Shown: positions 1 through 11,351, numbered from the stretch's first letter. The stretch is DNA of 64,000 nt from Siphonodentalium dalli (GCA_032622095.1 CP136066.1:198764816-198828815), one strand, 5' to 3'. Notes: generated by a model from the sequence alone, not told the origin. Numbers and translations are program-made.

Positions 1-166
1 ACAACTGGACTTTAGTAAATTTAAAGGAAAGGTGGTGCTGGTCGAGAATGTAGCCTCTCTATGAGGAACGACTGGTCGGGACTTCACCCAGATGAACGAG
101 CTTGTGGAGAAATTCGGCGACAAACTCGTTATCCTGGGAATCCCGACCAACCAGTTCGGACATCAG
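1..166 (+). CDS. GPX: Selenoprotein glutathione peroxidase, copy 1, exon 1 (5' end outside window)
   Basis: Glutathione peroxidase reduces hydrogen peroxide and organic hydroperoxides with glutathione. The reading frame gives the family core VENVASL-U-GTT, with selenocysteine encoded by TGA at 62-64, followed by the PTNQFGHQ motif that carries the catalytic Gln. The exon ends CAT CAG before a GTAAAT donor, so the intron is phase 0. The first ~25 codons lie outside the window; copy 2 shows what is missing (offset 19,221 bp). A naive ORF caller stops at the TGA and misses the gene. GPX1/GPX2-type selenoenzymes are the nearest family; which vertebrate paralogue is closest cannot be settled by eye. 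Confidence 0.93.
62..64 (+). other. In-frame TGA read as selenocysteine (copy 1)
   Basis: The TGA lies exactly at the catalytic Sec position of the VASL-U-GTT motif and the frame stays open on both sides. A SECIS element in the 3' UTR at 11,403-11,469 supports recoding. Confidence 0.92.
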
Positions 167-312
167 GTAAATTTAATTCTCATATACTTAATTATACACA
201 ACTATTGCTGAAACATTTTGATCGTTTAATCATTTTTATTTATATAAAAAACAATATTTAAAATTTAACAATTTTTTTCTCTCAATTTTTTAGATTAAAC
301 TCCTTGCTCAAA

Positions 313-778
313 TTACTTTTGTTTAAATTAAATGTATTTTATTTTTCAATAAACAAAATGGAAAACTAATGTCGTTACAAGATCCGCCGGGGTACCCCGA
401 GTCACCACACCAAACTTGGTTGAAATCGGTCCAGGAGTCTGGGAGAAAAATAGCGAACAGACGGACGGACAGACAGTTTGATCATAGACAGACAGACATA
501 TCCTATACTCTTTTATGGATTAATGATTCAATCAAGCAGTTCGGATATATCCGGTAAAAAATATATTATGTTACTTATCTATATCTATATTTGCGAATGT
601 CTGTCTGTCTGTGTTCTTGAGAAAATCACGGGGGACCATCTAGATGGTACCAAAGGGGTCTATCAGTGGTAACTTTTTACGAGGAAGATAATGGTGCGGA
701 TTATAATTTCTAAAGTGACGCCGTTGTTGTCAGGGGCAGAAAAAGGGGAGGGGCAGCAAACATTTTTGTCGTCGATTT
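313..778. repeat. Block present in copy 1, absent from copy 2, with GACA/GACG-rich tract
   Basis: Copy 2 runs directly from the sequence matching ~312 to that matching ~779 (near 19,537-19,552), so this ~465 bp was gained in copy 1 or lost from copy 2. It contains a segment ending in a GGACGGACAGACAG-type tract (about 460-500), a short TATC/TCTG microsatellite (570-612), and a fragment of the neighbouring diverged tandem unit. Confidence 0.6.
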
Positions 779-779
779 C

Positions 780-2330
780 CTCCAATCTTATACACAATCA
801 TCTCCATGAGATTAGGAATATAATGGTGTGGTTTAAAAATGTCAAAATTGGCGCCGTTTGAGTCAGGGGTGACTGCATTGGAGAGCGGTACCAAAATTGA
901 TAATAAAAAAAAAAAATTTAGCACCGAATTCCACGAAATTGATACCCATTCTTCTCCATGATACAAGGAATCTAATCGTGTGATATAAAGACGCCAAATT
1001 TGGGGGGGGGGGAGGGGTGCATGGGCACTAAATTTGATAAAAAAAAATTAATCGCCGATTACCACCAAACTTATAAATAATAATCTCCATGATATCAGGA
1101 GTCTAATGGTGTGGCTTAAAGCTGTCAACAGTGGCGTCATTCGAGTCAGGTGTGCACTGAAGGGGAGAGGGTCACCAAAATTGATATAAATATTTTAGCA
1201 ACGATTTCCACCAAATGTATATACATTCTTCTCCATGATACGAGGAATCTAATCCTTGAGTTAAAGACGCCCCATTGGTGCCGTCTGGACGAGAGAGCAC
1301 TAAATTTGATAAGAATTTGTTTAGTCGCCAAATTCCACATATTTTACATATATTTCATCTTCATAATGAGTCTAATTGTGTGGATAAAGATGTCAAAGTA
1401 GCGCCGCTTGATTCTGGGATAGGGAGGGGAGGGTTACCAAAAACTGATAAAAATATGTTTAGCGCCAATTTCCACTTGCAATGATACGAGGAACCAACCC
1501 GTGTGGGTTAATTATAAAGACGCCACATTTGGTGTCTATATTTGCGAATGTCTGTATGTGTTCTATATAACTTGACGGGGACCAAAAGATGGCACAAAAG
1601 GCGTCTAACAGTGGTACCTTTTACGAGAAAGATAATGGTGCAGGTTAAAATTTTCTGAAGTGACGCTGTTGGTGCCAGGGCCAGAAAAGGGGGAGGTGCA
1701 GCAAAAATTATGAAATATTTTTGTCGCCGATTTCCACCAAACTTATTCATAATCATCTCCATGATATGGCGCCGTTCGAGTCAAGGGTGCATGGAGGGGG
1801 TGAAGGGCACACACATTTAGCGCCGATTTCCACCACGATACATATTCTCCATTACACAAGGATTCTTATCGTGTGATTCAAAGACGCCAGATTGGTGCCG
1901 TTTGGATGCATGGGAGATGGGGGGGGGCACTCAGATTGATAAGAATTTGTTTAGTTGCCGATTACCACCAAACTTATACATAATCATCTCCATGATATCA
2001 GGCGTCTAATGGACGTGATTTAAATATGCAAAAAGTAGCGTCGTTCGAGTCATGAATGGGGAGGGGAGGGCCACCAAAGCTAATACAGATATGTTTAGCA
2101 CTATAATTTCCACCAAATTCACACACGTTCTTCTCCAATAATACAAGGAATCAAATAAAGTGGTTAAAGTCGCCACATTTGGTGTCGTTTGTGTCAGTGA
2201 TGGAGGGAGGAGGGACACTATCGTTGATAAGAAATTTTTAGTCGCAGATATCCACCAAGGTGGTATATAGTCATCGATCTCCATAATTCGCTCCAAGGAG
2301 TTTTTGGCATTCAAATTTCACAACCTCGAC
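780..2330. repeat. Diverged tandem repeat in GPX copy 1 intron (units ~120-155 bp)
   Basis: About ten degraded units each carry TTCCACCAA, a run like TCTCCATGATA, GTGGTTTAAA and GCGCCGTT, then a purine-rich GGGGAGGGG stretch. The TCTCCATG landmark recurs near 801, 954, 1083, 1232, 1757, 1987 and 2277. ORFs here on both strands follow the repeat and are not genes. Confidence 0.8.
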
Positions 2331-3586
2331 AAATGGAGACCGAATTAAATCACTTGATCAATTATATCTTCTCAACCTTCATATTTATATGGGGACAAAA
2401 TCAGGGCATTCATATAGTCGGCTAGCAAAAACAAATATATAGAAGAACGCATTAAAAGTGTATTTATCATTTTATATTTAAGAGTTACATGTATTCTTGA
2501 AAAAGGAGGGACATTGAACCGTCAGGGGGTATGGCATGTTAGAATGGCTCATGTATTATAACACAATTGAGTGTGTCCCATTCAAGATATTTTCCACACA
2601 AAAAAATGATACAATTTGTCAAGTGAGATGGAAATGTATAGAAGGCCTGTTAAAAATAGTGGTCACAGTGTGCAGTCAAATATAGTTATACTGAGATAAA
2701 AGAAAACACATGCAGTCAGTTGCACATGACTTTTCGGGATGTTATGGTACATCTGTCAAATAGAGTTCTTTCCTTTGTTAGAACAAACTCATAGCCTGAC
2801 ATAAACAACTTAAATCTCGCTCTGTGTCGGGCACATGTAGCTGATATATGGCAACATTTCTTTTTAACAGATAATAATTAGCCGGTATAGCACTATGCAC
2901 TTGGATCACATGTTGGGTCTAGTTGGTGAGATCAGTCTCGTTAACAGGATATTCGAGATATGTTCCCAACATTGTCGTATATCAAGATAAAGTGCAGTTC
3001 CTGGGGAAACGTTTGATGTGACTGAATGGTGGCTACATGTATATATGGTCAGCGTGAGTCCAATAAACTGCGATTTATTTCTTCATATTTGGTTGGGGCA
3101 ATACATAAGGGATACATTAGGCTTAAATAGGACAGTCTCAGACAAATTTAGATTACAATTATTAAACAATATTATGATAACGTGTTTTTGACCAGTTTTT
3201 CTACCAAAAATGCCGTCGAAAATTTATAATAGATTTTGATTTTCGTGTGTGGAATGTGATTCTGATAAGAAATATAAATCGGTGTCAACTTGTTCTACGC
3301 CAGCGCGGGGTCACGTCACACTGGTCGACCTATTATACCGTAGTCCTCTCTATTATCAGTTATTATGATTATAGTATTTATTGTACAAATAAAAAAAATT
3401 GCTTTGTCATTGACCACCGATACTAGCCCTCGTCACGATTCATCAAAACGCATTCGTTTAATCATTTTATTTACACTGAGTTCTCCTATTATAGATGGTC
3501 AATTTCATGTGTCTAATCGTCACTCTATAATTTAATTCTGATTAGAATTATAAATCGGTCTCAACTCGTTCTACGCCAGAGCGGGG
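2331..3586. other. Intronic AT-rich stretch, no gene recognised
   Basis: Unique-looking sequence shared with copy 2 at about 21,396-23,280. No splice-bounded coding frame or RNA gene was seen. At 3458-3461 it holds the uninterrupted TTAA where copy 2 carries a 581-bp insertion. Confidence 0.6.
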
Positions 3587-3660
3587 CCAAGTCACAAGTC
3601 GCGGGTTCAAGTCACAAGTCGCGGGATCAAGTCACAAGTCGCGGGGTCAAGTCACAAGTT
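3587..3660 (+). repeat. 20-bp minisatellite (copy 1 allele)
   Basis: A unit close to CAAGTCACAAGTCGCGGGGT is repeated about four times; the copy 2 equivalent at 23,284-23,345 has about three. Copy number differs between the duplicated genes. Confidence 0.75.
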
Positions 3661-3673
3661 CGCAAACCTTTAA

Positions 3674-4060
3674 CCCTTTACCCAACAAAACGGCCAAAAA
3701 CGCCCAAATAAAGCTTAAATTCAACAGCCTAAAATATATTCGGTCTGTCTCAATAACACCATACAAATATGGATATCATTGGAACCGGTTCATTGACCAC
3801 ATTGTGATGGTTACAGTTATGCCCTGTGCCAATGCATTCTCTTATATATGCGAGTCGACCATAGGTCGCCTCGCATATATAAGAGAATGCATTGGCCTAA
3901 CAAAACTATTTTTATAATATTTTTCTACATTCTTTGACAATTTTATCATTTTTAATATGTGTTAAGCCAATGCATTCTCTTAGATATGCGAGGCGACCTA
4001 TGGTCGACTCGCATATATAAGGGAATGCATTGGCACAGGGCCGTTCTGTTGGGTAAAGGG
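3674..4060. mobile_element. TTAA-flanked foldback element, frame A1 (copy 1 intron)
   Basis: Ends CCCTTTACCCAACA and TGTTGGGTAAAGGG, with TTAA on both sides (3670-3673 and 4061-4064). Inside are two consecutive hairpins built on GCCAATGCATTCTC and CTCGCATATATAAG, separated by an AT-rich spacer. No transposase. TTAA targets and CCC ends are typical of the piggyBac superfamily, so this is probably a non-autonomous member. The copy 2 equivalent is at 23,356-23,744, so this insertion predates the gene duplication. Confidence 0.85.
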
Positions 4061-4457
4061 TTAAGCCGCTCTATGGTCAGTTATTGATAACAGTATTTAT
4101 TGAACAAATAACAAAAAATGCTATATCATTGACCATGATGACACAGTCACATCAGTCGTATTATACGTCATATGTACACCGCAATCTCAAATATAAACCA
4201 CCGACGCATGCACTAAAGTAACCCAAATTAGCAAATATGTCGAGTTGTATACATAGATCGTATCCGGGAGCAACCATTCACCACCGATACTCCCGCCACG
4301 ATTCATCAACAGGCCTTCATTTGATCATTTTATTTACACTGAGTTCTCCTATTAATTGACTACCGTGACGTTGACTAATGTCACTTTCGTTGGTACTATA
4401 GATCTTGTGACCAAAATAATGCACGAAACCGACCTCGACCAGGGACGTAGCGACAAG

Positions 4458-4492
4458 CGGGGGGGGGGGGGGGGGTCGGGGGGGGGGGGGGG
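4458..4492 (+). repeat. Poly-G tract
   Basis: Two long G runs separated by TC; a shorter run lies at about 4604-4617. Equivalent runs of different length occur in copy 2 near 24,127 and 24,262. Confidence 0.9.
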
Positions 4493-4859
4493 TCTCACTC
4501 CAACATTATATAGGTTGTATAGTTTTTCTCGTTGGTACTAATATAGATCATGTGACCAGTATATATACTGCACGAGGCCGACCTCGACCAGGGACGAGGT
4601 GACAAGGGGGGGGGGGGGTCTCATCATGCACTCCAACCAACTTACACAACATTATATATGGGTTGAAATTGTTCTCAATATTTGATTGCCGACCAGCAAT
4701 TAGTGAGAAGTTTGTTGTTTTTCAGAGACTGTGGCATATACTAGTATATATTTTTTTTACTTTTGGTCAAAATCATGGTCTCATATTGCCATTTATTTAT
4801 TTAGTCGGCATTTTTCCAATTTTATATAGAGGGAGGGGCGGATAGGGGTGGGGTTCCAA

Positions 4860-5572
4860 TAGTTGGAACGTTCCAAACCCGAGAAGGTGCAAATGGAATG
4901 TCACGAACCTGGGATTGTGGTTCCGATAACGCAACGGACACGACTCTGCCACAAACAAATAAATTACTGTTACAGTGGAATTAAGTCCAATTATAACACA
5001 AAGTCCAATACGATATCAAAAGTTTAATCGAAACTTGACAGTAAACATTAGAAATTGTCAAAGCTTTGCATAATATTCTGAAAATCACATTCAGGCTTAA
5101 CATATTTGAACTGACTACTCATTTAAAGGAATTCAATTAGATCAGACGCTCCTAAATTACTATTTCTTTGGCATTGGGGGTAACAAATATTTGATTCGAG
5201 TCGGGGAACCCACCACCCATTAAAGCTCAGAGGGATCAGATATCGCTTTTTAAAGTTTGTTATTTCTCGAGATGTGTAATAATATGTGTCCCAGAAACGT
5301 CAAATTTGAAGGTCACGACAAATTTGCGGATGAAGATGGATAACTCTAAAATCAAGTGGTAATACGGTCAAATTTCGTGATAATTTAGTGATATTACGGC
5401 CATATTTTGTTGAACAAAATGTTGATAAATAAAAAGTTTTGGGAAATTTGATACCATAGTTGATTATTTTGTTGCAATAAATCGATTCTGATAACTAAAG
5501 CGTATTTTGAAGAAATGTTGTTATTGTATCTTGATGGTATGGGGACCGTCTGATCGGATTTAGTACCTTTAA
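4860..5572. repeat. Family C repeat fragment in copy 1 intron, with uninterrupted TTAA at its end
   Basis: Contains the family C landmarks (AACAAAATGTTGATAAATA, ATCGATTCTGATAACTAAAG, GGGGACCGTCTGATCGG). It ends in AGTACCTTTAA at 5562-5572; copy 2 carries an A1 element at this TTAA (25,221-25,608). Confidence 0.7.
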
Positions 5573-6868
5573 CAGTTTTGTTTACATAACAATGGTTTCA
5601 ACACACGAATTTTCGTTATTGCTGAACTATCGATAATTAGTATAAGAATAAAGTTGATCTATATCTCCATGTTCTTCTTAGTGGTCATGTTTTTACAGAC
5701 TTTTATATTTATTGCACATTTACTCAATGTGAACGCCTTGGGGGTATCTTTAAAGATACGCAACTCATTGACACAATATATCTGCATTGGTGGAGTCTGG
5801 CTGACAAATTGTTGATATTGTCGCATAGCCTATCTCGGGATGTGGAAAGTTTAGATGGACCTACACAGAAAACTACTTACTTATATGGCTGTTTAAAATT
5901 TTTCCAGGAAACAAATAACATTATGTTAACATTCTCGAAGCAGTGTTGCTCTCAATTAAATAGTCATTCAGGCCTTTCGCTCGTTCGGATCATGAACTAT
6001 TTGTGGCAGTACTGTTATCTAGTTGAAAACACTCCTCCCAAAATTTTCCTTACAAAAGAAATGATCAAAGAATCTATTTGATATTGTTATTGTTATATAA
6101 TATGCATGATGTGATCTTCAGATAGCATGTATTCCTTCAGGTGGTACACGAGCTAGTAACAATTAAGTAGGTACATCTAAACTCTCCACATCCTGAGATA
6201 TATAGGCTTGTCATGGAAATGTATTGCATATCTGGCTTAGTATATATATGGACGAATGTGCCTTTCATTTAAGCTTGTTAAGTTTCTTTATATATTCGCG
6301 TTGGCCAGGCATATGAATTACACTCCTGATTAAACACAGACATTTTATGCAGAACCAACCATGGTGGATTACCCGGGCCAGGCCAACGTTCAAATGTGTT
6401 TGTTTGCCTGCTCACTACCCAGCTAAGAAAAAGCCTTGATTTCACAAAATGTATGTTATTTTTATAAAAGTTATAATTGCTATGAAGTATTAAATAAATT
6501 TGGCAATACGTGAATCAGACCCTTTATGAGACCACGCACAATCATATTTGTATTAGTATGGATGAAAATGCCTTTCATTTAGGTTGTTAAGTTTCTTTAT
6601 ATATTCGCTTCGTCCGTGCATACGAATTAATCTCCTAATTTAATACTGAGACAATTTATGCAGAACCACCCATTGTGGATTACCCAGGCCAACATTAATA
6701 TTTAATTGTTTTCCCACTCTCTTCCGAGCTAGGAAAAAGCCTTAAAGATGTACAGTAAGGCCAATATAAAAATATTGCTTGATTTACATCCCCTCCCGCC
6801 CTATTTTTAGTCCCCTCCTCAATTTTTTTTTATTTGCATATCTTTTATGCAAATTTTGTTCTCATGCC
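5573..6868. other. Intronic sequence, no gene recognised
   Basis: Shared with copy 2 (about 25,613-27,474). The TTAA at 5956-5959 is an empty target site; copy 2 has a foldback insertion there. No coding exon was recognised in either strand. Confidence 0.6.
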
Positions 6869-7086
6869 TTAACTCTTTCATGATGGGAGCTGTGCTGGTG
6901 CAGCATTACATACCCTGTGCCAGTGCATTCTCTTATATATGCGAGTCTCCCAAAGGGAGCCTCGAATATATAAGAGAATGCACTGGCTTACAAGATCAAG
7001 GTAAATATTGTTAGGCCAATGCATTCTCTTATATATGCGAGGCGCCCTATGGACGACTCGCATATATAAGAGAATGCATTGGCACA
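6869..7086. mobile_element. Foldback element, frame A4 (left terminus plus double hairpin), copy 1
   Basis: Starts at TTAA with CTCTTTCATGATGGGAGCT, then two hairpins: one of the GTGCCAGTGCATTC subtype with AGTCTCCC/GGGAGCC around the loop, and one of the GCCAATGCATTC subtype. The right terminus is interrupted by the inverted chimera at 7087-7560; the copy 2 counterpart (27,479-27,700) is not interrupted. Confidence 0.75.
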
Positions 7087-7560
7087 GGGCATAACTGTAA
7101 CTATCACAATGTGGTCAAGGAGCCGGTTCCAATGATATCCATATTTGTATGGTTCTATTGAGACAGACCGAAGATATTTTAGGCTGTTGAAGCTTTATTT
7201 GGCCGGTTTTGGCCGGTTTGTTGGGTAAAGGGTTAAAGATACTAAATCCGATCAGATGGTCCCCATACCATCAAGATACAATAACAACATTTCTTCAAAA
7301 TACGCTTTAGTTATCAGAATCGATTTATTGCAACAAAATAATCAACTATGGTATCAAATTTCCCAAAACTTGTTATTTATCAACATTTTGTTCAACAAAA
7401 TATGGCCGTAATATCACTAAAGTATCATGAAATTTGACCGTATTTTAGAGTTATCCATCTCCATCGGCAATTTTGTCGAGACCTTCCTTTTGATGTTTCT
7501 GGGACACCTATTATTACACATCTCGAGAAATAACAAACTTTAAAAAGCGATAATCAGGAA
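7087..7560 (-). repeat. Inverted chimera: half A1 element joined to family C repeat
   Basis: Read on the minus strand, this block closely follows copy 2 at about 24,899-25,375: a family C repeat running into the left half of an A1 element (junction TTAA at 7233-7236). Copy 2 has no such block at the equivalent place between its A4 hairpins and AAGCTCCCGTC. It looks like an inverted repair or recombination product, not a simple insertion. Confidence 0.65.
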
Positions 7561-7699
7561 TCAGGAAGCTCCCGTCTATTACTCTCCATGACCATTTATG
7601 TTAGGAAGAATAAAATATAAAAAATAAAATTCGCCCTCCCACCCCATTTTTCTGAAAAAGTTGGACGTAAATCTAGCAATTTATTTGTATTGGCCTAAG

Positions 7700-8390
7700 C
7701 CATTTTCAATAAGTTCTCCGATAATAACAACGATATAATATCGAAAATATATAGAAAAATAAGTAACTTGAGTCGAAGATGTATTCTGTAAACGTTCAGA
7801 TTTATAGGTTATCTTAAAATCAAAGTTAATAATTTGATATAAATTTAATTTATGGCTATAAATTAAATTACGAATTTCCGTGTACAGGACGTAATCAAAT
7901 TAATTCACGGGTAGTGGATTGGGCAACGCGTGGCACACATGATCGTGCAAAACAAATTATGTTGATACGGGTCGTAAACTCAAGCAACTCACTGACTTGT
8001 GACTGCACAATAACTAAAAATGAGTATATGGGACTAGTATGCATATAATATAACATTTATTTGATACATTTGCTTGAAAACTGTACACAAATTACTAGTC
8101 CAAGTCTTCTCGTACTAAAACTAGCTAAGATTTTGGGATGGAGATGCTAGTATTTAGTCCGAGTTCCAGGCCCATGCATTCCTATGACACGAGTTAAGCG
8201 TTAGTGACCCGCTCAAATAAAACCACAATTATATGAAATAAAATATCACAATTGCGACAATAAACGGATAGTTTCCGCAGAAGACATGCATGCTATTTGA
8301 TCTGAAACCCACATCGGTTGTGAATTGAAAGCGGTAATTTAATGTGAAAAGAAACATTTGCCGCAGTGTTTACATATTTTTTAAAGTATG
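7700..8390. repeat. Family B-like element interrupted by a later insertion (copy 1)
   Basis: Carries the family B landmarks (ACTTGAGTCGAAGATGT, GACTAGTATGCATATAAT). The matching right part, CGACAACGACAATTTGTAT through GAGTACAGTATCCCTTTAA, continues after 8811. In copy 2 the whole element is continuous at about 27,837-28,385. Confidence 0.65.
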
Positions 8391-8800
8391 CGAACTCAGT
8401 TGACCTTGCGAACTGCGTTCGGCATTTTCCGGTGAAAATATTCCGTAGATTTTCAATCAACCACGCACGATGAATTCTCCATTGTAATCGTAATTATACG
8501 TGACAATAAATAAATAAATACATAGATTAAATACATATTGAAGATATAAATGTAATACATTAAATAAATTACGGGAATTACAACCATCTCACAGTTTAAA
8601 ACAGTGTAAACACAATGAGCATTAGAATATCATGGGGGCCGCCATTTTGTTTGTATCGAAATTCGTCTCGGTCAAAACAAACACCGGACAATGCCGAACG
8701 TAACTCGTGTCATAGGAATGCATGGGCCTGGAACTCGGACTAAATACTAGCATCTCCATCCCAAAATCTTAGCTAGTTTTAGTACGAGAAGACTTGGACT
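8097..8800. mobile_element. 704-bp element with 100-bp terminal inverted repeats, copy 1 only
   Basis: Terminal inverted repeats at 8097-8196 and 8701-8800 start AGTCCAAGTC and are essentially perfect over 100 bp. ACAAATTACT is present on both sides (8087-8096 and 8802-8811); copy 2 has a single ACAAATTACT followed by CGACAACG near 28,217. Long inverted repeats with a 9-10 bp duplication fit a non-autonomous Mutator-like element; a hAT-type 8-bp duplication cannot be excluded. No transposase is encoded. Confidence 0.85.
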
Positions 8801-8998
8801 AACAAATTACTAGACAACGACAATTTGTATTTTCGCATTCGGACTAATCTGCCATTCGTAACATTACTTCGTACTCAACAGACCTTCAAATAATCGAAAT
8901 ATGGGTACCTTATTCTATACGACTCGGGGATTATAGAAACCAACAACATTTGAGTACAGTATCCCTTTAAGGTCTCAATCCGATTCGATGCTCCAAAT

Positions 8999-9460
8999 AT
9001 GTGACCCGCCATATCAAATCCAGTCGTAAGTCGGGATTTTTTTTACCCTGTGCCAATGCATTATCTTATATATGCGAGTCGACCATAGGTCGCCTCGCAT
9101 ATATAAGAGAATGCATTGGCCTAACAATTATTTCTCATTTTTTTTAAATAAATGTTTCTTACAATTTTTAGGACATAAAATAAAAAACATCCATTACCCT
9201 GCAGGGAGCCCCACACATATATAGAAGCATAAAGAAGAGTGTCGTCTGCTCATGTTTGTCTGGGGCTCTGTATGGGTGAAATTATAAAATTGTTAAAGAA
9301 TACAAGAAAAAATTATTAAAATTGTAAAAAATTGTTAGGCCAATGCATTCTCTTATATATGCGAGGCGACCTATTGTCGACTCGCATATATAAGAGAATG
9401 CATTGGCACAGGGTAAAAAAATCCCGACTTACGACTGGATTTGATATGGCGGGCACATAT
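8999..9460. mobile_element. Foldback element, frame A2 (copy 1)
   Basis: Outer inverted repeats TGTGACCCGCCATATCAAAT and AAGTCGGGATTTT flank the same double hairpin as A1. The spacer holds a CCCTGCAGGGAGCCCCACAC segment. Copy 2 equivalent at 28,415-28,867; another copy at 48,433-48,950. Confidence 0.8.
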
Positions 9461-9629
9461 CATCAGATTCCAACAGCAACAACATTTTTCGAAATGCCGC
9501 TTCAGTTATCAGAATCGATTTTGTTCAACGAAATATGGCCGGATTGTCAAATATATACAAACAGAGCCACTTGATTGTAGTGTTATCCATCTTCATCAGC
9601 AATTTAATCGGAGACCGTCACCCTTGACG

Positions 9630-9654
9630 GCGGGGGGGGGGGGGGGGGGGGGGG
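9630..9654 (+). repeat. Poly-G tract (~23 G)
   Basis: Uninterrupted G run inside a family C repeat piece. The copy 2 counterpart at 29,196-29,220 is of similar length. It could form a G-quadruplex, and its length may be unreliable in an assembly. Confidence 0.9.
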
Positions 9655-9935
9655 CGCTACTCCACTCGAATCAAATATTTTTTACCCCCGAAGCCAAAGA
9701 GATAGTAGTTTGTGAGCATTAATTCGGATTATGCATCTTTATATTTTACCGTATCAGGGATAAACTAACAAGAAACTCCCCTTATTGTTCCATGCTGAAG
9801 AAAAGTCGGGACTCGATTTCCTAATTGTTTTGAATTGAATATGTATTTCTGCGCATAAAGTCCATTAAAAAGTATATCACGTATTTATCAACCTACAGTA
9901 ATGCCAGAAGTATATTACCCTTTAACCGAGAGCTT

Positions 9936-10001
9936 TCCGATGAATGGCAACAAGCCATGTTTCCGACTAAATCATGAAAAAATTCCCATAATTCTGCTGT
10001 G
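9936..10001. mobile_element. Foldback family E, left arm deleted (copy 1)
   Basis: Retains CGAGAGCTTTCCGATGAATG and the right end CATAATTCTGCTGTGG. Copy 2 keeps both arms at 29,457-29,610, so copy 1 has lost the left arm. A further partial copy lies at 49,805-49,890. Confidence 0.65.
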
Positions 10002-10204
10002 GTTTAGGGGTCGATTATTTAGGACATTACTGTATTTTGATACCTAAACCAGTCCAGGATGTGACAATAGCGACCTTAATTTCAGGATGAACAAAAGCGA
10101 CTATAGTTTATGGTTTCGAACCGCCAATAATATTTTTCAGATGAATTTCAGTGAAGCACTTAATGTTTCGAGGTGAACATAAAGTTAAAATTTTGAAATT
10201 GTGT

Positions 10205-10300
10205 GCACTATGTATATTTAGTGACGCTATCCCGCATAGCGAGCTAGCATCACTAAATTCACCCTCTGTGGACCTCATTCTGCTTATAGGCCTCATCTTC
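10205..10300. repeat. Foldback family F fragment (intron, copy 1)
   Basis: TTTAGTGACGCTATCCCGC and GCTAGCATCACTAAATTC pair with each other, followed by ACCCTCTGTGGACCTCATTC. Equivalent in copy 2 at 29,829-29,920. Confidence 0.7.
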
Positions 10301-10491
10301 TCTGGAAAGTTTCTTTATAATCAAATTTCTATAGAAACTTCATCACGTAGATTCTATTTCTTTTTTAGATTAGTTTTTCTTTATCCCCAAATTGGCAGAC
10401 CAAACATTGCATAATCGAGGTTCCCAATGGGCGCACATCACAATATTCACCATTTGAAAACTTCAATCTGAGTCTCTGTCTCCCATTGCAG

Positions 10492-10606
10492 ATGAGGCCT
10501 CGCAGACTGAGGTCCCCAGAGGATGAATTTAGTGATGCTAGCCCGCTATGAGGGATAACGTCACTAAATTCTCCCTCTGGGGACCTCATTCTGCAAATGA
10601 CAGGCA
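10492..10606. repeat. Foldback family F (intron, copy 1)
   Basis: Arms around AGGTCCCCAGAGGATGAATT and CCCTCTGGGGACCTCATTC form a hairpin ~50 bp upstream of the exon 2 acceptor. It ends GCAAATGACAGGCAC. Equivalent in copy 2 at 30,106-30,215. Confidence 0.75.
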
Positions 10607-10658
10607 CGCTATAATCAGGCTTGTATAAATGTAGTAAACATGAAGTTATTTTTTTCAG

Positions 10659-11006
10659 GAAAATGGTAACGCGGACGAAATCCTCAACTCATTGAAATTT
10701 GTCAGACCTGGAAAGGGATTTACACCAAAGTTCTCGATTCTCCAGAAATGTGACGCTAATGGGAAGGATTCACATCCGATATTCATATTTCTCCGAGAGC
10801 GGCTTCCATTTCCAAGTGACGATGCTGTGTCTCTGATGTCGGACTGTAGGAAAATTATTTGGGAACCCGTGACGAGAACGGATATTTCGTGGAACTTTGA
10901 GAAATTTTTGACAGCCCCAGATGGAAAACCTTATAAAAGATACAGCCGTAACTACCAGACGATAAACATTCAAAGTAATATCAGGGATTTATTAAAGAGA
11001 ATTTAG
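10659..11006 (+). CDS. GPX: Selenoprotein glutathione peroxidase, copy 1, exon 2
   Basis: The acceptor (T-rich, CAG) opens directly on GAA AAT GGT, continuing FGHQ with ENGNADEIL, the conserved order in this family. Downstream are [20 protein letters not shown] and the WNFEKFL motif with catalytic Trp and Asn (158 and 159 in the numbering of copy 2), ending DLLKRI-TAG. It differs from copy 2 at two residues (Thr165 for Ile, Asn187 for Asp). The frame is intact, so copy 1 is probably functional if its 5' end is. Confidence 0.95.
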   Translation, partial: ENGNADEILNSLKFVRPGKGFTPKFSILQKCDANGKDSHPIFIFLRERLPFPSDDAVSLMSDCRKIIWEPVTRTDISWNFEKFLTAPDGKPYKRYSRNYQTINIQSNIRDLLKRI

Positions 11007-11018
11007 TTTTCTTAACAT

Positions 11019-11351
11019 TAAATCTGTACACTAAATCCGGTCATTTATGGGACCATCTCATTTTATACTCAACAGAATATATACAACAAATAAATTAATT
11101 TGAGCCATGGATTGGTGCAAAAATACCCTCATGTGCTCTATGAATGATGCAAACAACATGGTAATTATAATGAACATGGAATTTATGACTCCAGTCATTA
11201 TAATTACCATGTTGTTTGCATCGGTCATAGAACACACACGTGTATTTTGCACTAATTCAGGGGATCAAATGCATTCATTTGTTGCATATATTCTGTTGAG
11301 TATAAAAGGAGATGGTCCTATAAATGGCCGGATTTAGTGTATAGTACCCAT
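11019..11351. mobile_element. ~333-bp foldback element in the 3' UTR of GPX copy 1
   Basis: Nearly all of it folds on itself: ACTAAATCCGG at the left pairs with CCGGATTTAGT at the right, and GCAAACAACATGGTAATTAT pairs with its complement near the centre. It lies 12 bp after the stop codon. The left terminal bases are eroded compared with the copies at 12,939 and 30,635, which keep AGGGGTACTGTAC. ORFs on both strands here are by-products of the palindrome. Confidence 0.85.

Larger units (their letters stand above)
167..10658 (+). other. Intron of glutathione peroxidase copy 1 (~10.5 kb)
   Basis: GT donor at 167-168; pyrimidine-rich acceptor ending CAG at 10,656-10,658; phase 0. It is packed with repeats: diverged ~140-bp units, several foldback elements and family C pieces (listed separately). 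No convincing coding region was seen inside. The intron lines up with that of copy 2 (19,388-30,271) except for discrete insertions and deletions. Confidence 0.9.

Noticed and set aside
61-261. ORF starting at ATG 61 as a separate small gene
   Set aside because: It is a different frame overlapping the Sec codon region of GPX exon 1 and the intron; the peroxidase frame is the conserved one.
11107-11240. SECIS inside the foldback stem (TATGAATGATGC / GCATCGGTCATAG)
   Set aside because: The stem is fully Watson-Crick paired without a GA quartet or unpaired AA loop; the proper SECIS lies just downstream.
11058-11337. Overlapping ORFs on both strands, repeated at 12,963 and 30,659
   Set aside because: The palindromic foldback element gives similar peptides on both strands; no known motif.
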